Part shown: one piece after another, positions 19,568 through 29,157 of the stretch
How the letters are laid out: each line of letters opens with the position of its first letter
Position numbering within the stretch: position 1 is the first letter of the stretch
Assembly: GCA_963575745.1 (NCBI GenBank)
Contig: CAUYUJ010014764.1
Coordinates: 110,085 to 174,084, forward strand
DNA length: 64,000 nucleotides
Source of the DNA: Prorocentrum cordatum
Lineage: Eukaryota; Sar; Dinophyceae; Prorocentrales; Prorocentraceae
Reading direction: 5' to 3'
The notes under the pieces: generated by a model
Seen by the model: the letters and a program-made list of their open reading frames with translations, nothing else
Database searches by the model: none
What the model was told of the DNA's origin: nothing
Position numbers and translations under genes: made by a program

Positions 19568-22500
19568 ATGCAGCATCATGGCAGCAGCGCACTCTCAGCT
19601 GTGAATGTTGAATTTCGGGGGCAGGCTCTGAGAGGCTCAGCTGGGAATGAGCCCGCCGAATGCTCAGCCGTCTCCGTCGACTCCGTCGCCTCCAGAGTTA
19701 TATCCGCCAACGTGGGAGGAAACTTCCTCAACGGCGGATACGGCATCTACGATCATGGCAGATTGGTCTTCGACGAAGCTCGTCGACCTCTACGTCAATC
19801 TGATGACAATGGGAGTGGTCTGTCAATCTCTCCTGGTGGCTTACAGTCCAGTACACAGGTGAGCAGCGACAACTCTTCTTTTTCACAGCAGGACGCCTGG
19901 GCACAAATTGATGCGTTGCCTGCTTCCCTCTCCAGCCAAGGGTCTGTGCTGGCAGAAGGGTGTCAAGTTTCTCGAATGCATGAGATTGCGGCTCCCAGGG
20001 TACTGGAGCCGCCGATCTCCTCCTCTCTTCGTCGGCGCTTAAAGGGAAAGCAGCCACCAATACCACCACCCTTGGAGCCCCCGAGGCTCCCTTGGGACCA
20101 GAGTGCGAAACAAACCATTGCTTTAGATTTGGCGGTGCCATCAGGTGTACCAGTCTCTGATCAGGACGTTTCCGACTCCTTCCAGGTGTCCCCTCAGGAC
20201 TCGAGCTCGACATGTTTTGGGATTCAACATGCTGAACGACTTAGCACTGTCTTGGAGGCATCCAGGAATTGGTTTACACCCAGGAAGTGTACTAAAGGTA
20301 TCAGGTTACACCCGATGGCAACATTTGCAGTCAGCGTGGCCAAGCCGTCGGTACAGCAGGTCACCAAGCTTTTCCTGTATTGCGACGCCTCTTTTCGAGG
20401 CAACGTTTTCGACAGTGCCTGGGCTTTCGTTGCCACAGCAGTTGACGTGAGCGGTGACGTTTGCTACCTGGGCTTTGAAAAAATGTCGGCAGTGCGCTCT
20501 ACTCACCTCACTTTTCCTGAAGACGAGGTCACCAGTACGACGATCGAATTGATGGGTATTCTGTGGTCAGCTTTATGGTTCCTAGCTTACTACGGGCCCC
20601 AGCTGGAGGCCTCATCAACTGTGCTACCTATCTTGGGAATATTCTGCGATAACGAGTCGGCGGTTGGGATTGCTCTAGGTCAAGTCGTCCCTCACTCTAA
20701 CGTCTCGCTTGCCAACCTCACTTACGTCGTTTACCAGTGGGCTCGTCGTAGGTACGGGGTGCTGCTCTGGCATATCAAAGGTCACTCGCAGAACCCCTGG
20801 AATGAGTTCGCCGACTCGGTTGCTAAGGATGTCGAGGTTGTCGGTTCTGAACCTCCAGAGGCCCTTCAGCAAGCACTATATTTTGATCGCGCACTCGATT
20901 GGTTGTGGTTATCGCAAGCCCCGCACGAGCACTGTATCGAATACCCGATCGACCCCGAAAAAAATTGGATCCGAGGTACACGGCCCCAATGTATCGAAAA
21001 ACCCTTCGGCATGACTCCGACGGACATAATTCCTAAGCATACTGTCTGTATTTCATTGCGCATTGCCACCTACAATGCACAATCTGCACATGATGTTGAA
21101 GCCACACGTGCACGACAGATGAAAGTTGCAGGTGAGAACATACGTCAGCAGTTTCGGGACGCGAACATCATCTTGGCAGGAGTTCAGGAATGTAGAAACC
21201 CTGAGGGAGTTCGGGAGTCCATGGGCTACATCATCTTCTCTTCGGGATGCTCTGGCGACAAGAACCTCGGGGTCGAGCTTTGGGTTTCCAGGGAGCTCCA
21301 GTACGGCACCAAGTCTGACGTCCCACTTCAGTTTGAGCGCAGGCACTTCACGCCAGTGTATCAGACGCCGAGGCATCTCATAGTTAACTGTCAAGCGCCG
21401 TCGTTCTCTTGCATGATCATGGTTGCTCACGCTCTGCACAACGGAGCGGAATATTCTGACCACCAGCGCGCTGCGTGGTGGCACCAACTTCGATTAGCCA
21501 CACTGAAGTTCAATGTGCAGTTGCTTCTTCTGGATGCCAACGCTCGTGTCGGAGAGATCACCTCTTGTGCGATTGGCGACTTTGGGTTTCGTCAGCCTGA
21601 GGATGCATCAGGCACCCTATTCCATGACTACCTTTTGAGTACAGGTAGATTTGCGGTGAATACGCTGTTCCCCACCAGCTCAGACGGAGTTACGTGGCTG
21701 GCCCCCTCTAACAAGGCGCCCCACAGGCTCGACTATGTCGTCGTCGCTAGCGAGCTTATCGACACCGTCGTGGAGAATTACACAATCTCAGACATAGATA
21801 CGAATGCAGAAGCAGCAGATCACAGGCCAGTCGTCGTCCTTCTTAAGTCGTCGTCTCAGGCTAAAAGGTCTCAGGTCAGACTCCAGTACGACACCAAGGC
21901 CCTGAAGGACCCCCACAAGGTCGCCATGTACAAGGCCCTCCTGAGGCAGTACCCTCCGATCCCCTCCGACCTGGACCCCAACAGGCACCTGGACATCCTG
22001 GTCTTTCGTTTTCTGGAGGCTGCTTCAAAGGCTTTTCCACTGGGTCCCAAAGTCACGTATAAGCCCTACGTCTCCCAGGACCTGGCCGTAGCCATTGGGT
22101 TCAGAAGACAGGTCAGGCAAGCACTTCGTCTCTGGCATCGATGCGACTCCACCGCGATGCAGAAGTTGGTCGTTGTGCTACTAAGTGCAGGCCTTCCTGA
22201 GGGCCCAGCGGATCTTGCGTGGGAGTACTGTACCAGTGAGTTGGAACAGGTTCTCCACAGGAGATATGCAGGCCTTATCAGTCTCAATGAAGTTGTGGAT
22301 GCAGCTCGTGCCTTCATGGATGTGTCAAAAAAGGTGGTGCGCAGGCTCACTCGAAGGTCAAAAGACGATCTTCTTGAGACGATGGCCGACGAGCTGGCTA
22401 TGCACCATCATGGGCATGATGCTGCTAAAGAGTGGACTACGATGCATGCGCTACAAAAGTTTGGAGGTAAGAAGCGTAAGTCTGCAGCTGCTGGACTCCC

Positions 22501-25500
22501 GATTCGTTTTGACAAGGCCGGAGAGCTCATAACCACTCGTGGACACCTTTCATCTGCTTTAACAGTGCATTTTGCGGAGATTGAAAAGGGAGTGTTGCTC
22601 TCGTGGGATGAGTTGCGAGCAAGATACAACAACGAGCAGCTTGACATACTTGAGCACGCCTCGTTCAACACCGAGATGCTGCAGACTCACCGCGAGCTCT
22701 TATACATGATCAAAACAAGCTGTGCGAAAAAGGCTGTGGGCCCAGATGGTGTGTCTTTCGACCTTCTGAAGGTGGCAGCGCAAGAGTCCACGGATCTGAT
22801 ATTACCACTTATGACGAAGGTGGGCGTTTCTGGCCGCGAGCCCCTGGGCTTCAAGGGTGGCTGGCAGGTGGATTTGTTCAAGTCTGGGGCTGTGGGCCCC
22901 ATCGGAAACTACCGAGGCATCATGCTTGGGGTACACATCGCCAAATTACACCATAAATTTATACGCTCGAAGTTAGTGCAAGCTACTGAGATGCTCTTGA
23001 ACGAGTTTCAGATGGGCGGCCTGGCCAGCAAGGGCACGGATATGGCGTTTCTGCAGGTCTTGACGATGGCACAGGTGGCAGCATCTCGCAAGAAGACATT
23101 ACTGCTGCTCTTCACTGACCTACGTGCCGCCTTTTATTCTGTCATTAACGGTATCTTATCTCGATATGCTCAGACATCAGAATCCATCGAGGACATGTTT
23201 GAAGAACTTGGTGTCCCACTGGCCTTCGTTCCTTTGTGTGATAAGATTGTACAACAGCCAGGCCTTCTGGACCAACTCCCAGATCGGCATCTACTGACAT
23301 CAGTGGTGGACACAATGAAGTCCACATGGTTCCAAGTAAAAGGAGCCGATCAGGTGGTGCAGCCTGGCGGTGGGACCAGGCCAGGTATGCCGTTGGCCGA
23401 CTACCTATTCAATATTGACTTCTCCCCGATCCAGGTGAACATCAACAAGCGTCTTGCTTCCCTGGCCAGGCTCCAGCACACCACCCCGAAGGCCCCCCAG
23501 CAAAGGATCTTCGTGGACCCTGAGTCGCCCCAGGCCGTGAAGGACGTGTGGGGCCCCGCATATGTTGACGACTTGGTTTCCCTAGTTGAGCTCGACTGGG
23601 CCACTAGCTGGCAAGCGGTTGCCCAAGAGATGGCCACCATTGTGCACGAAGAAACGATCTCCAGAGGTTTCCAGGTGAACTACAAGAAGGGAAAATCAGA
23701 GCTCATGGCGATTTTTGTGGGTAAAGGGGCTCGCAAGGCACGGCAGGATTTTGCTGAGGTTGCCCCTCAAGGCCTATACATTCCTCGTCTTGGTGTCTGG
23801 CTGGCCCTCACGCTGAAGTACAAATACCTAGGATCGCACATCGACTCCAAGCTCTGTATGGGCCCCGAGGTCTCCCACAGGTGCCATCAAATGCAACATG
23901 CTTTGGGTGTTCTGAGGCGCACGGTCTTCGCTAGCCGTAGGCTTCTGTTGTCTCACAAACTTACTTATATTCATAAGCTGTGCACACCTCACCTGTTGTA
24001 CAATGCGTCTGTGTGGCCGCAACTTTTGAGCAAGCAGGCTTCCTTGATTGAGAATCGGTTTTTGCTCCCTTTTCGTGAAGCTTCTGGCCTCAAATTCGAC
24101 GGCTTACCTCGTAACAATGTTGCTGGACATAGGCTCTTAAGTGAGGTTAATCAGGCCCCGCTTGAGATTACACTTCGTCTGCGTAGGTTGAGGCTCATTC
24201 CTCGGCTACTCCAGGCGGCGCCCGCTGCCCTCTTATCGCTTCTCGACGAGGCGGCGGTCGTCGGTTCCTCATGGACCAGCCTGGTCTGCCAGGACCTTGA
24301 ATGGTTGAGTATGCATGTGCAGTTGCCACGTGAGTTGCTTCCTTGTGGTCCTCCCTCGTGGTGGGTGCATCTCATTCGCACGAAGGGCGTTCGTTCCTGG
24401 AAGCGTCTTTGCAGGCAGGCAGAACGTGCTGCACAAGCCTGCAGCATTGACCAGATGCGACTACTTGAATGGCACGACGCACTTCGTGACACCGCGATCA
24501 GTCTTGGTACGGAATGTCCTCCCTTTCTTGTGCCTCCTCCTCCCCTGCTTGTGTTTCCGTGCCAAGACTGTGACGCGGTGCTGAATACACGTGCATCTTG
24601 GGCCTCACATCGTACAAAGGCACATCCCGAGCTAGACCCAGCAGGCCGGCTTGCATCAGGCACTCAATGTCAATCTTGCTGCTTGAACTTTCACACTAGA
24701 TTGAGGCTCTTGAAACATCTCAGGCACGGTAGACAGTCGTGCCTGGCCAACTTGCTCGCTGTGATCCCAGCTATGCCCCCTGATCAAGTTACACAAGAGC
24801 GTTTGAATGATGCCGAAGTCTCCCGAGTGTTGCGCAGGCAGGGATATTATGAGGAGAAGGCCACTGCCCCGCCGTCGCGTTTCCCTGGCCCTGGTTTGTC
24901 TGGTGCCGCCGTCTCCATGGGCCTCCCTGGTGCTGTGTGCCGTGTCGGGTGCCGTCCCGTGCCTATGGTGGTGAACGTGGCGCCTCTCCCTCCCCCTACA
25001 CCTGCTGCACCTCGTGTTGTGCACACGGCGTACATTCTGCATGTGTCTTCGTCTGCTCGCACATTACATGATGTACAATGGTGGTGCGAAGAGTTCTTTG
25101 CCACGCATGGCTTGTCATTGTGCGTACTACAGATTACTCAGGAGGCTGTCGCCACTAGTAAGCAGCGTGATCAGATTTTGCATTTGTTGTCGTCCAGGTC
25201 CGTGCTCGGTGTAATTGCAGCCCCATGTGTGGAGACGTGGTGCGAAAGGCGTGACTGTGCTAGGCCCTTTCGAGCTGTTGCTCACCCATGGGGATCCCCC
25301 GACCTCACTCCTAAAGATTGGGCGCGCGTGCAGGATGACAATTGCCACCTGCGCTTTGCGATTTTGGTTTCAGTCGTCGCTCATGCAATGCAGATCCCAT
25401 GCGTTTTGGTGCACATGAATCAGCAGGTCACCCCGCACCTTCCGTCCCCCTGGGAGTTGCCCGAGCTCGCCTGGACCCTGGGCCTCTCAGAGGCGTGCGA

Positions 25501-25774
25501 TTTCGTCCTCAGCATGCCCCGCAGCACGGTGCCAATGAGGATTGTTTCGTCTAGGTCCCTCATTCTCAGTGATGACTTAAAGGCAGGCTTCGACTGCCTG
25601 GACGGGTTTCAGTCCTCCTCCGTCCAGTGGCCGTCCGCCTTGTGTCGTGTTGTTGCTGAATGCCTGTGTGATCTTGTTGCGCGTTCGGCCCCTACGTGTC
25701 CGATCGGCCAGTTCACACCGCCCGAGTCTGGCCGCGCTCCCCTGTACGTGCCTATGGACCCCTATGTGGGTTAG
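19568..25774 (+). CDS. E1 ORF2: RNase H - AP endonuclease - reverse transcriptase - zinc finger polyprotein
   Basis: Retrotransposition enzyme, 2068 residues from the first in-frame ATG after the ORF1 stop. The frame is open upstream to 18380, so expression by -1 frameshifting from ORF1 is possible. Domains in order: RNase H (about 265-425; D273 in YCDASFRG, E327, D361 in FCDNES, H406 and D416 in GHSQNPWNEFAD); AP-type endonuclease (about 495-765; N503, E541, D656/N658, D722, D751-H752); reverse transcriptase (about 1080-1440; motif A D1184 in FTDLRAAFY, motif B GGGTRPGMPLADYLFN, motif C YVDD at 1332-1335, then YKYLGSHID); two C2H2-like fingers (C1665/C1668/H1681/H1686 and C1701/C1704/H1717/C1725). 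A 250-residue C-terminal domain (about 1817-2068) has AAPCVETW and RPFRAVAHPWG. RNase H ahead of the endonuclease is unusual for LINEs, which carry it after RT. Confidence 0.9.
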   Translation: MQHHGSSALSAVNVEFRGQALRGSAGNEPAECSAVSVDSVASRVISANVGGNFLNGGYGIYDHGRLVFDEARRPLRQSDDNGSGLSISPGGLQSSTQVSSDNSSFSQQDAWAQIDALPASLSSQGSVLAEGCQVSRMHEIAAPRVLEPPISSSLRRRLKGKQPPIPPPLEPPRLPWDQSAKQTIALDLAVPSGVPVSDQDVSDSFQVSPQDSSSTCFGIQHAERLSTVLEASRNWFTPRKCTKGIRLHPMATFAVSVAKPSVQQVTKLFLYCDASFRGNVFDSAWAFVATAVDVSGDVCYLGFEKMSAVRSTHLTFPEDEVTSTTIELMGILWSALWFLAYYGPQLEASSTVLPILGIFCDNESAVGIALGQVVPHSNVSLANLTYVVYQWARRRYGVLLWHIKGHSQNPWNEFADSVAKDVEVVGSEPPEALQQALYFDRALDWLWLSQAPHEHCIEYPIDPEKNWIRGTRPQCIEKPFGMTPTDIIPKHTVCISLRIATYNAQSAHDVEATRARQMKVAGENIRQQFRDANIILAGVQECRNPEGVRESMGYIIFSSGCSGDKNLGVELWVSRELQYGTKSDVPLQFERRHFTPVYQTPRHLIVNCQAPSFSCMIMVAHALHNGAEYSDHQRAAWWHQLRLATLKFNVQLLLLDANARVGEITSCAIGDFGFRQPEDASGTLFHDYLLSTGRFAVNTLFPTSSDGVTWLAPSNKAPHRLDYVVVASELIDTVVENYTISDIDTNAEAADHRPVVVLLKSSSQAKRSQVRLQYDTKALKDPHKVAMYKALLRQYPPIPSDLDPNRHLDILVFRFLEAASKAFPLGPKVTYKPYVSQDLAVAIGFRRQVRQALRLWHRCDSTAMQKLVVVLLSAGLPEGPADLAWEYCTSELEQVLHRRYAGLISLNEVVDAARAFMDVSKKVVRRLTRRSKDDLLETMADELAMHHHGHDAAKEWTTMHALQKFGGKKRKSAAAGLPIRFDKAGELITTRGHLSSALTVHFAEIEKGVLLSWDELRARYNNEQLDILEHASFNTEMLQTHRELLYMIKTSCAKKAVGPDGVSFDLLKVAAQESTDLILPLMTKVGVSGREPLGFKGGWQVDLFKSGAVGPIGNYRGIMLGVHIAKLHHKFIRSKLVQATEMLLNEFQMGGLASKGTDMAFLQVLTMAQVAASRKKTLLLLFTDLRAAFYSVINGILSRYAQTSESIEDMFEELGVPLAFVPLCDKIVQQPGLLDQLPDRHLLTSVVDTMKSTWFQVKGADQVVQPGGGTRPGMPLADYLFNIDFSPIQVNINKRLASLARLQHTTPKAPQQRIFVDPESPQAVKDVWGPAYVDDLVSLVELDWATSWQAVAQEMATIVHEETISRGFQVNYKKGKSELMAIFVGKGARKARQDFAEVAPQGLYIPRLGVWLALTLKYKYLGSHIDSKLCMGPEVSHRCHQMQHALGVLRRTVFASRRLLLSHKLTYIHKLCTPHLLYNASVWPQLLSKQASLIENRFLLPFREASGLKFDGLPRNNVAGHRLLSEVNQAPLEITLRLRRLRLIPRLLQAAPAALLSLLDEAAVVGSSWTSLVCQDLEWLSMHVQLPRELLPCGPPSWWVHLIRTKGVRSWKRLCRQAERAAQACSIDQMRLLEWHDALRDTAISLGTECPPFLVPPPPLLVFPCQDCDAVLNTRASWASHRTKAHPELDPAGRLASGTQCQSCCLNFHTRLRLLKHLRHGRQSCLANLLAVIPAMPPDQVTQERLNDAEVSRVLRRQGYYEEKATAPPSRFPGPGLSGAAVSMGLPGAVCRVGCRPVPMVVNVAPLPPPTPAAPRVVHTAYILHVSSSARTLHDVQWWCEEFFATHGLSLCVLQITQEAVATSKQRDQILHLLSSRSVLGVIAAPCVETWCERRDCARPFRAVAHPWGSPDLTPKDWARVQDDNCHLRFAILVSVVAHAMQIPCVLVHMNQQVTPHLPSPWELPELAWTLGLSEACDFVLSMPRSTVPMRIVSSRSLILSDDLKAGFDCLDGFQSSSVQWPSALCRVVAECLCDLVARSAPTCPIGQFTPPESGRAPLYVPMDPYVG

Positions 25775-25782
25775 TCGGGAGC

Positions 25783-25799
25783 GCCGCCTGCGGCGGCGA
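25783..25799 (+). other. 3' UTR stem-loop of E1
   Basis: CGCCGCC-TGC-GGCGGCG, a perfect 7-bp stem about 10 bp after the ORF2 stop. Some LINE RTs recognise a 3' stem-loop; here that role is inferred from position only. Confidence 0.5.
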
Positions 25800-25907
25800 G
25801 GAGGCATCCCCCGCGCCCTCCTTTCTTTTGCCCTTCTTTTGTCCTGTCTCTGTATGCATGTAGCACTGTTGTGGACACCACAGACTCATGGTCTCTCAGG
25901 GGAGTGC

Positions 25908-26345
25908 GCAGGAGGAGGAGGAGGAGGAGGAGGGGGAGGTGGAGGAGGAGGGGAGGAGGAGGTGGGAGGAGGAGGAGGAGGAGGAGGGAGGGGAGGAGGA
26001 GGAGGAGGAGGAGGAGGAGGGAGGAGGAGGAGGGAGGAGGAGGAGGAGGAGGAGGAGGAGGAGGGGGAGGAGGAGGAGGAGGAGCGAGAGAGGAGGAGGA
26101 GAGGAGAGGAGGGGAGGAGGAGAGGAGTAGGAGGAGGAGGAGGAGGAGGAGGAGGAGGGAGGCGGAGGAGGCGGAGAGGAAGGCGGAGGAGGAGGAGGGG
26201 GGGGAGGAGGAGGCGGAGGAGGAGGGGAAGGAGGAGGAGGAGGAGGAGGCGGAGGAGGAGAGGAGGAGAGGAGGGAGGAGGAGGAGGAGGAGGAGGAGGA
26301 GGAGGAGGAGGAGGGGGAGGAGGATGAGCAGGAGGAGGAGGAGGA
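25908..26345. repeat. GGA array at the 3' border of E1
   Basis: About 440 bp of (GGA)n with GGGA, GGC and GAGA interruptions. Confidence 0.95.
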
Positions 26346-26465
26346 ACTCCGGCCGTGCAGCGCCCACCCCTCGGGGCTCGGCACCCTCCCCCTGCTCGAG
26401 GATGACGACGCACCGCACCGGCGCGTCCTCCTGCCCCCGGCTGGCAGGCCGAGGAAGGGGGCCCG

Positions 26466-26628
26466 GGTTTTAGGTCGGGCCTGTCCTTCTACAGGAGGCA
26501 TATCCCAACGCAGTCCAAACATAGTCCAGGGACTATTTTGTTGGCTATGTCCGTTGCTCATATGTTTTGGCTACTTTTCATCTTTCGCCAAGAATCCCCC
26601 TGTAGGGGGACGTGCTCGACCTAAACCC
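26466..26628. mobile_element. TIR element family A, copy 4
   Basis: The best-preserved ends: GGGTTTTAGGTCGGGCCTGT on the left and GGACGTGCTCGACCTAAACC on the right, inverted; inner arms ACAGGAGGCAT / AATCCCCCTGT. Confidence 0.75.
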
Positions 26629-26794
26629 AGGTTGACGGCGCGCTGAGGGTTTGTTTTTTGGTTTGGCCGAGCGATTGCAGACTCGCGATGTCAGGAAGCA
26701 TGGAGGACGTGACTGAGAGTTCGTCGAAGTATGATCTCATGACGGTTGACGCTCAGCCAGGCCAGAGTGACATTCGGTGCGTGAGAGGGGGGTA

Positions 26795-26905
26795 GGGGGA
26801 GGGGGGATGCTTCTCAGAAGGAGGCTGCTCCTCAGAAGGCGCTGGCCTCACAGCATCCATAGACGAGGCCCGCGCCTTCTAAGAAGCAGCCTCCCTCCTC
26901 CTAAG
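26795..26905. mobile_element. Foldback element family J, copy 1
   Basis: Left arm GATGCTTCTCAGAAGGAGGC and GCTCCTCAGAAGGCGC; right arm GCGCCTTCTAAGAAGCAGCC and TCCTAAGAAGC. The loop contains CATCCATAGA. Same design as 49545-49670. Confidence 0.65.
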
Positions 26906-27480
26906 AAGCGGCGGCGACGACGACGACGACGACGCCCCCACTGCGTGTGGCCGACCCAGAGGATGGGCGGCGGGGGGCGCGCCGTGGGTCCGAGGCGCGT
27001 GCGCGGGCGGCGGGGGGGAGCCGCACGGGGCATGCCGAGAGGAGAAGTGCAATGCAGGGGCGTCCTCCTTCTCCTCCTCCTCCTCCTCCTTTGCGGGGAG
27101 GGTCGCACGGGACGTGCCGAGAAGAGAAGTGCAGGGGCGTCCGACAGGGGGGTGCCGTGCGGCAGGGGGGCGTCCAAGGCCACCATCGTCAGCGTCATCG
27201 CCATCGACATCGTCGTCGTCATCGCCATCGTCATCGCCATCGTCATCGTCATCGTCGACGTCGTCATCGCCACCGCCCTCGCCGTCGTCATGGGTTCGCG
27301 AGAGCCATGGCTCGAGGCAAAGTGTGCGGCCCGGGGAGGGCCAGGAGACGTGTTAAAAGAAGACGGGGGCCACGGGATCTGGGAGATATCATGGCTCCTG
27401 CCATGGAAGAGGCCCAGGGACACCAATGGATAGACAAACATTCGATGATTCCCCATAGTTTCACATGCTTTTGACTTTTC
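26906..27480. other. No gene recognised; (ATCGTC)n-type microsatellite inside
   Basis: 27184-27295 is rich in CATCGTCATCGCCATCG words. A short CTC run lies at 27063-27090. The rest is unassigned. Confidence 0.45.
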
Positions 27481-27484
27481 GCAT

Positions 27485-27565
27485 TCCCCCCCCCTTCTTC
27501 CCATTCCTTTCCCATCCTTTCCTGGGGATAGACGATCCATTGTGTCTCTGTGCCTTTCCCCTCCT
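27485..27565 (+). repeat. Dispersed repeat D, copy 2
   Basis: TTCCCCCCCCCTTCTTCCCA, CCTGGGGATAGACGATCCAT and TGTGTCTCTGTG match 7640-7725. Confidence 0.6.
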
Positions 27566-27659
27566 CAGCCATGCTGTTCACGCCCCCCGGTCATAGCCCC
27601 CCTCTTGGCCGCCCCCGCGAAGAGCGGAGGCCAGGAATTCTGGGAAACATTCTGGTCCA

Positions 27660-27862
27660 AGCTCGGGTCGGGCGAAAGGGGGGGATAGCAAAGGGGGGGT
27701 TTGAGAATCAGCTCACGTAGCTGATTTTCCCGGCGCCTCCCGGCGCCGGAGGCGGCCATGTATCGAGGAATGGGCCCCTCGGTGGGGCCGAACCCAGCTG
27801 CATGCAGCCAATTTCGTAACCCCCCCTTTCCCAATCCCCCCCTTTCGCCTGGCCCGACAAGC
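27660..27862 (+). mobile_element. Structured TIR element family C, intact copy
   Basis: The TIRs GGGCGAAAGGGGGGGATAGC and, inverted, AATCCCCCCCTTTCGCCTGG enclose four hairpins: TCAGCT-cacgt-AGCTGA, CCGGCGCC-tccc-GGCGCCGG, GGCCCC-tcggt-GGGGCC and GCTGCATGCAGC. Relative to the 8.1 kb copy the second stem shows a paired A-T to G-C change that keeps pairing. No coding capacity. Confidence 0.75.
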
Positions 27863-28039
27863 CTGCCCCCCCTCTTCGGCCCCTTGTGCCTTGCGGTTCA
27901 TCGCTGGGGCCTCCAGCGGCCGCTCGGGACGATCTGGGAACCCCCGGAGAGCTCTCAACGAGGGCGCAGCTGCTGGAAAAAGCATCCCGAGGCGAGAGAG
28001 CCTCCAAGAGCCAGCGAACACTTCCTAGCCCAACTTGTA

Positions 28040-28215
28040 TTTATTTATCAAGGGGCCCAAGAACACACAAATAGATATACAAAAATAACAGGATTCCCAA
28101 TTTTTCCCAAATTTTGCTGAGTCTCCGTCTTCCCCCCCATTTCCCATATTTTCCGGGGGATCGACGATTCATTGTGTCTGTGTGTTTTTTCCCCCTCCTG
28201 AATTTAGTGTCCCCG
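28040..28215 (+). repeat. Dispersed repeat D, copy 3
   Basis: CACACAAATAG, TTCCCCCCCATTTCCCATA and GGGGGATCGACGATTCATTG match the 7.6 kb copy. Confidence 0.65.
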
Positions 28216-28589
28216 ATGCCCAGCTGGGAGGGGGAACGCCAGAAAAGCTCGAGGACCCCGGGGCCATGGCTGAACAAACATTCCGGCCCGCGCTCTCTGG
28301 ACCACCTGGCAGGGCTCGGCCTGCACACTGCTGTCCATCTTCGCTACGCTGTCGCTCTCCCTCGCTGCGTTTTCGTTCCGCCCCCGCTGCAGAACGGAGT
28401 CGACATCACAGCGGCCCACGAAATCGCCCAGCACACCTCGGCGGTGGACAAACCTCCCTCTAGTAAACCACCCTTTAGTGAAAACGGCCTGGGACCGAAA
28501 CCGACGGACCTGGACCCGCAAAAATGACGGCCGCGACGCCCTCTCGCGAACCGAAAACAGCCAAGTCCTTAATCGACGTGTCAGGGTAG
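28216..28589. other. Unassigned stretch
   Basis: No gene or repeat family was recognised. Confidence 0.4.
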
Positions 28590-28946
28590 GAGGGTAGGAG
28601 GGGGAGGAGGAGGAGGAGGAGGAGGAGGGAGGAGGAGGAGGAGGAGGAGGAGGAGGAGGAGGAGGAGGGAGGAGGAGGAGGAGGAGGGGAGGAGGAGGAG
28701 GAGGAGGAGGAGGGGAGGAGGAGGAGGAGGAGGAGGAGGAGGAGGAGGAGGAGGAGGAGGAGGAGGAGGAGGAGGCGGAGGAGGAGGAGTAGGAGGAGGA
28801 GGAGGAGGAGGAGGAGGAGGAGGAGGAGGAGGAGGAGGAGGAGGAGGAGGAGGAGGGAGGAGGAGGAGGAGGGGGAGGAGGAGGAGGAGGAGGAGGAGGA
28901 GGAGGAGGAGGAGGAGGAGGAGGAGAAGGAGGAGGAGGAGGAGGAC
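28590..28946. repeat. GGA trinucleotide array
   Basis: About 350 bp of (GGA)n with rare GGGA and GGC variants. Confidence 0.95.
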
Positions 28947-29157
28947 TGCAAGAAGGAACGCTGAATCAGGAGCTGGGACCCTTTCTGGCACCATCAGCGC
29001 CTGGGTGCGCGAGGAGCGCTGGACGGAACCGCCACGAATGGACCCAGGGAGCAGCAGGGCCCTTCCGAACACAAAGCGGTCTTTACCTCTGCGTCTCGGC
29101 TGTATGTTCGGCCGAGGCTTTCCGAGGAGGGTGTCATGAGGCCACACTGTCCCTCAT

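Larger units (their letters stand above)
16813..25907 (+). mobile_element. E1: apparently intact non-LTR retrotransposon
   Basis: A two-ORF LINE-type element with no LTRs. Leader-like sequence (16813-16856), a roughly 180-bp 5' leader, ORF1 (17034-19442), ORF2 (19568-25774) and about 130 bp of 3' untranslated sequence with a hairpin at 25783-25799. It is bounded by GGA arrays at 16762-16812 and 25908-26345. No stop or frameshift is visible in either ORF, and all expected catalytic residues of RNase H, endonuclease and RT are present, so it may be recent or active. The exact 3' end and target duplication cannot be read because the flanks are simple repeats. Confidence 0.85.

Noticed and set aside
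27302-27318. GAGCCATGGCTCGAGG as a further relict spliced leader
   Set aside because: It needs a 3-bp deletion and is better explained as the short palindrome GAGCCATGGCTC; no retroelement start adjoins it.
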